A stretch of DNA of 7,600 nucleotides from Pseudomonadota bacterium. GTDB lineage: Bacteria > Pseudomonadota > Gammaproteobacteria > Burkholderiales > Thiobacillaceae. Position 1 is the first letter of the stretch. Each line of letters opens with the position of its first letter. Shown here piece by piece: positions 7,228-7,600 of this stretch. The notes beneath the pieces were generated by a model that worked only from the letters and a program-made list of their open reading frames with translations, was not told the DNA's origin and made no database searches. Both the position numbers and the translations under genes were made by a program. The stretch is taken from the NCBI GenBank assembly GCA_021836225.1, contig JAKBJA010000101.1:16201-23800 (forward strand). Reading direction: 5' to 3'.

Positions 7228-7558
7228 GCCTTTGGAAAACTTTCTCGCCATGCTCGCCAGCGGTCGCGACAACGCGCTGCTGCGCTTTTCCCTCGGCAAC
7301 GAATATCTCAAGCAGGGCGACGCTTTGAGCGCCGCCGAGCACCTGCGCCGCGCGGTCGAGCACGACCCGAAGTATTCCGCCGCCTGGAAGCTGCTGGGCA
7401 AAGCCCTGACCGACATCGAGGCCTGGCAGGATGCGCTGGCCGCCTACCAGCAAGGTATCGCCGTGGCCGAGGCGCGCGGCGACAAGCAGGCGGCCAAGGA
7501 AATGGGCGTGTTTGCCCGGCGAATCATGAAGCAGCTTGGGTTAAAATCCGACGACTGA
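7220..7558 (+). CDS. Small tetratricopeptide-repeat protein
   Basis: The 112-residue product has two TPR units: about residues 18-51 (from NALLRFSLGNEYL to VEHDP) and 52-85 (from YSAAWKLLGKAL onward). Both show the W/L-LG-Y-A-Y-A-P style spacing. A charged capping helix follows (DKQAAKEMGVFARRIMKQL). There is no signal peptide or membrane segment, so it is probably cytoplasmic and mediates protein-protein contact; its partner is unknown. The GTG at 7220, overlapping the trkH stop by eight bases, was chosen over the internal ATG at 7250 because the leader PEPLENFLAMLASGRDNALLRFSLG reads like a conserved family beginning. The choice rests on recognition, as no strong ribosome site precedes it. 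Similar small TPR proteins sit in betaproteobacterial genomes as conserved hypotheticals. Position next to trkH does not show a role in potassium transport. Confidence 0.85.
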   Translation: MPEPLENFLAMLASGRDNALLRFSLGNEYLKQGDALSAAEHLRRAVEHDPKYSAAWKLLGKALTDIEAWQDALAAYQQGIAVAEARGDKQAAKEMGVFARRIMKQLGLKSDD

Positions 7559-7565
7559 ATATTTG

Positions 7566-7571
7566 AAGGAG
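7566..7571 (+). promoter_or_regulatory. Strong Shine-Dalgarno before yggX-like gene
   Basis: AAGGAG is centred in the 19-base gap and lies six bases before the ATG at 7578. It is the best ribosome binding site in the window and fixes the start of the truncated last gene. It suggests that gene can be translated independently of its upstream neighbour. Confidence 0.75.
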
Positions 7572-7577
7572 CTGCAA

Positions 7578-7600
7578 ATGACGCGGATGGTGAATTGTGT
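7578..7600 (+). CDS. yggX: YggX-like Fe(2+)-trafficking / Fe-S protection protein, first residues only (3' truncated)
   Basis: Only seven complete codons and part of an eighth are present, reading MTRMVNC and probably V. This fits the start of YggX proteins, which typically open M-x-R-x-V-x-C followed by a lysine-leucine-glycine stretch. The conserved Cys at residue 7 is the one thought to matter for the oxidative-protection role. YggX is a small (~90 residue) cytoplasmic protein that helps protect or repair iron-sulfur clusters. The strong AAGGAG at six bases' spacing and the position right after the TPR gene support a real start. With so few residues the call is pattern recognition, not proof; the bases beyond 7600 would settle it. 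Confidence 0.6.

Noticed and set aside
7542..7547. TAAAAT that could be a -10 box for the yggX-like gene.
   Set aside because: No -35-like hexamer sits 16-18 bases upstream; the nearest TTG-type match (TTGCCC at 7512) is 24 bases away. It remains possible as a weak promoter but is not supported.

Overview
The window is a compact, entirely plus-strand gene cluster from a GC-rich Gram-negative bacterium, most probably a betaproteobacterium. The evidence is the gene order rsmB - DUF4390 - ntrY - ntrX - trkA - trkH, the betaproteobacterial look of the small TPR protein and of the YggX start, and GC-biased third codon positions. A Thiobacillus- or Nitrosomonadales-like host is possible, but the sequence alone does not settle this. 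No insertion sequence, phage gene, CRISPR array, tRNA or rRNA is visible. There is no gene-free stretch over 300 bases: the largest intergenic gaps are about 19 and 15 bases.

Layout. 1-401: 3' end of rsmB (16S rRNA m5C967 methyltransferase), cut by the left edge. 379-978: exported DUF4390 protein, starting inside rsmB. 978-3110: NtrY-type membrane sensor histidine kinase. 3107-4381: NtrX-type response regulator whose AAA+ domain has lost its nucleotide-binding and sigma-54-contact motifs. 4397-5770: TrkA, the NAD-binding regulatory subunit of Trk potassium uptake. 5770-7227: TrkH, the potassium-translocating membrane subunit. 7220-7558: small two-repeat TPR protein. 7578-7600: first codons of a YggX-like iron-trafficking/Fe-S protection protein, cut by the right edge.

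Most consecutive genes overlap by 1 to about 23 bases (TGATG or GTGA type junctions) and no terminator or convincing promoter was found between them. The simplest reading is one polycistronic unit with translational coupling. NtrY would sense an envelope or membrane signal and phosphorylate NtrX. TrkA and TrkH form a potassium uptake system downstream of it. The linkage of ntrYX to trkA is also known from alphaproteobacteria, which hints at a functional tie between this two-component system and ion or redox homeostasis.

The most noteworthy observation is the NtrX-like regulator. It keeps a complete phospho-receiver and a Fis-type DNA-binding helix-turn-helix. Its central domain lacks the Walker A lysine, the GAFTGA loop, the Walker B acidic pair, the sensor I asparagine and the sensor II arginine. 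It should therefore be unable to hydrolyse ATP or remodel sigma-54 holoenzyme, and probably acts as a plain DNA-binding regulator. The second point of interest is the uncharacterised exported DUF4390 protein, fused by a one-base overlap to the kinase gene, which is a candidate periplasmic partner of the sensor. The rest looks like conserved core genome.
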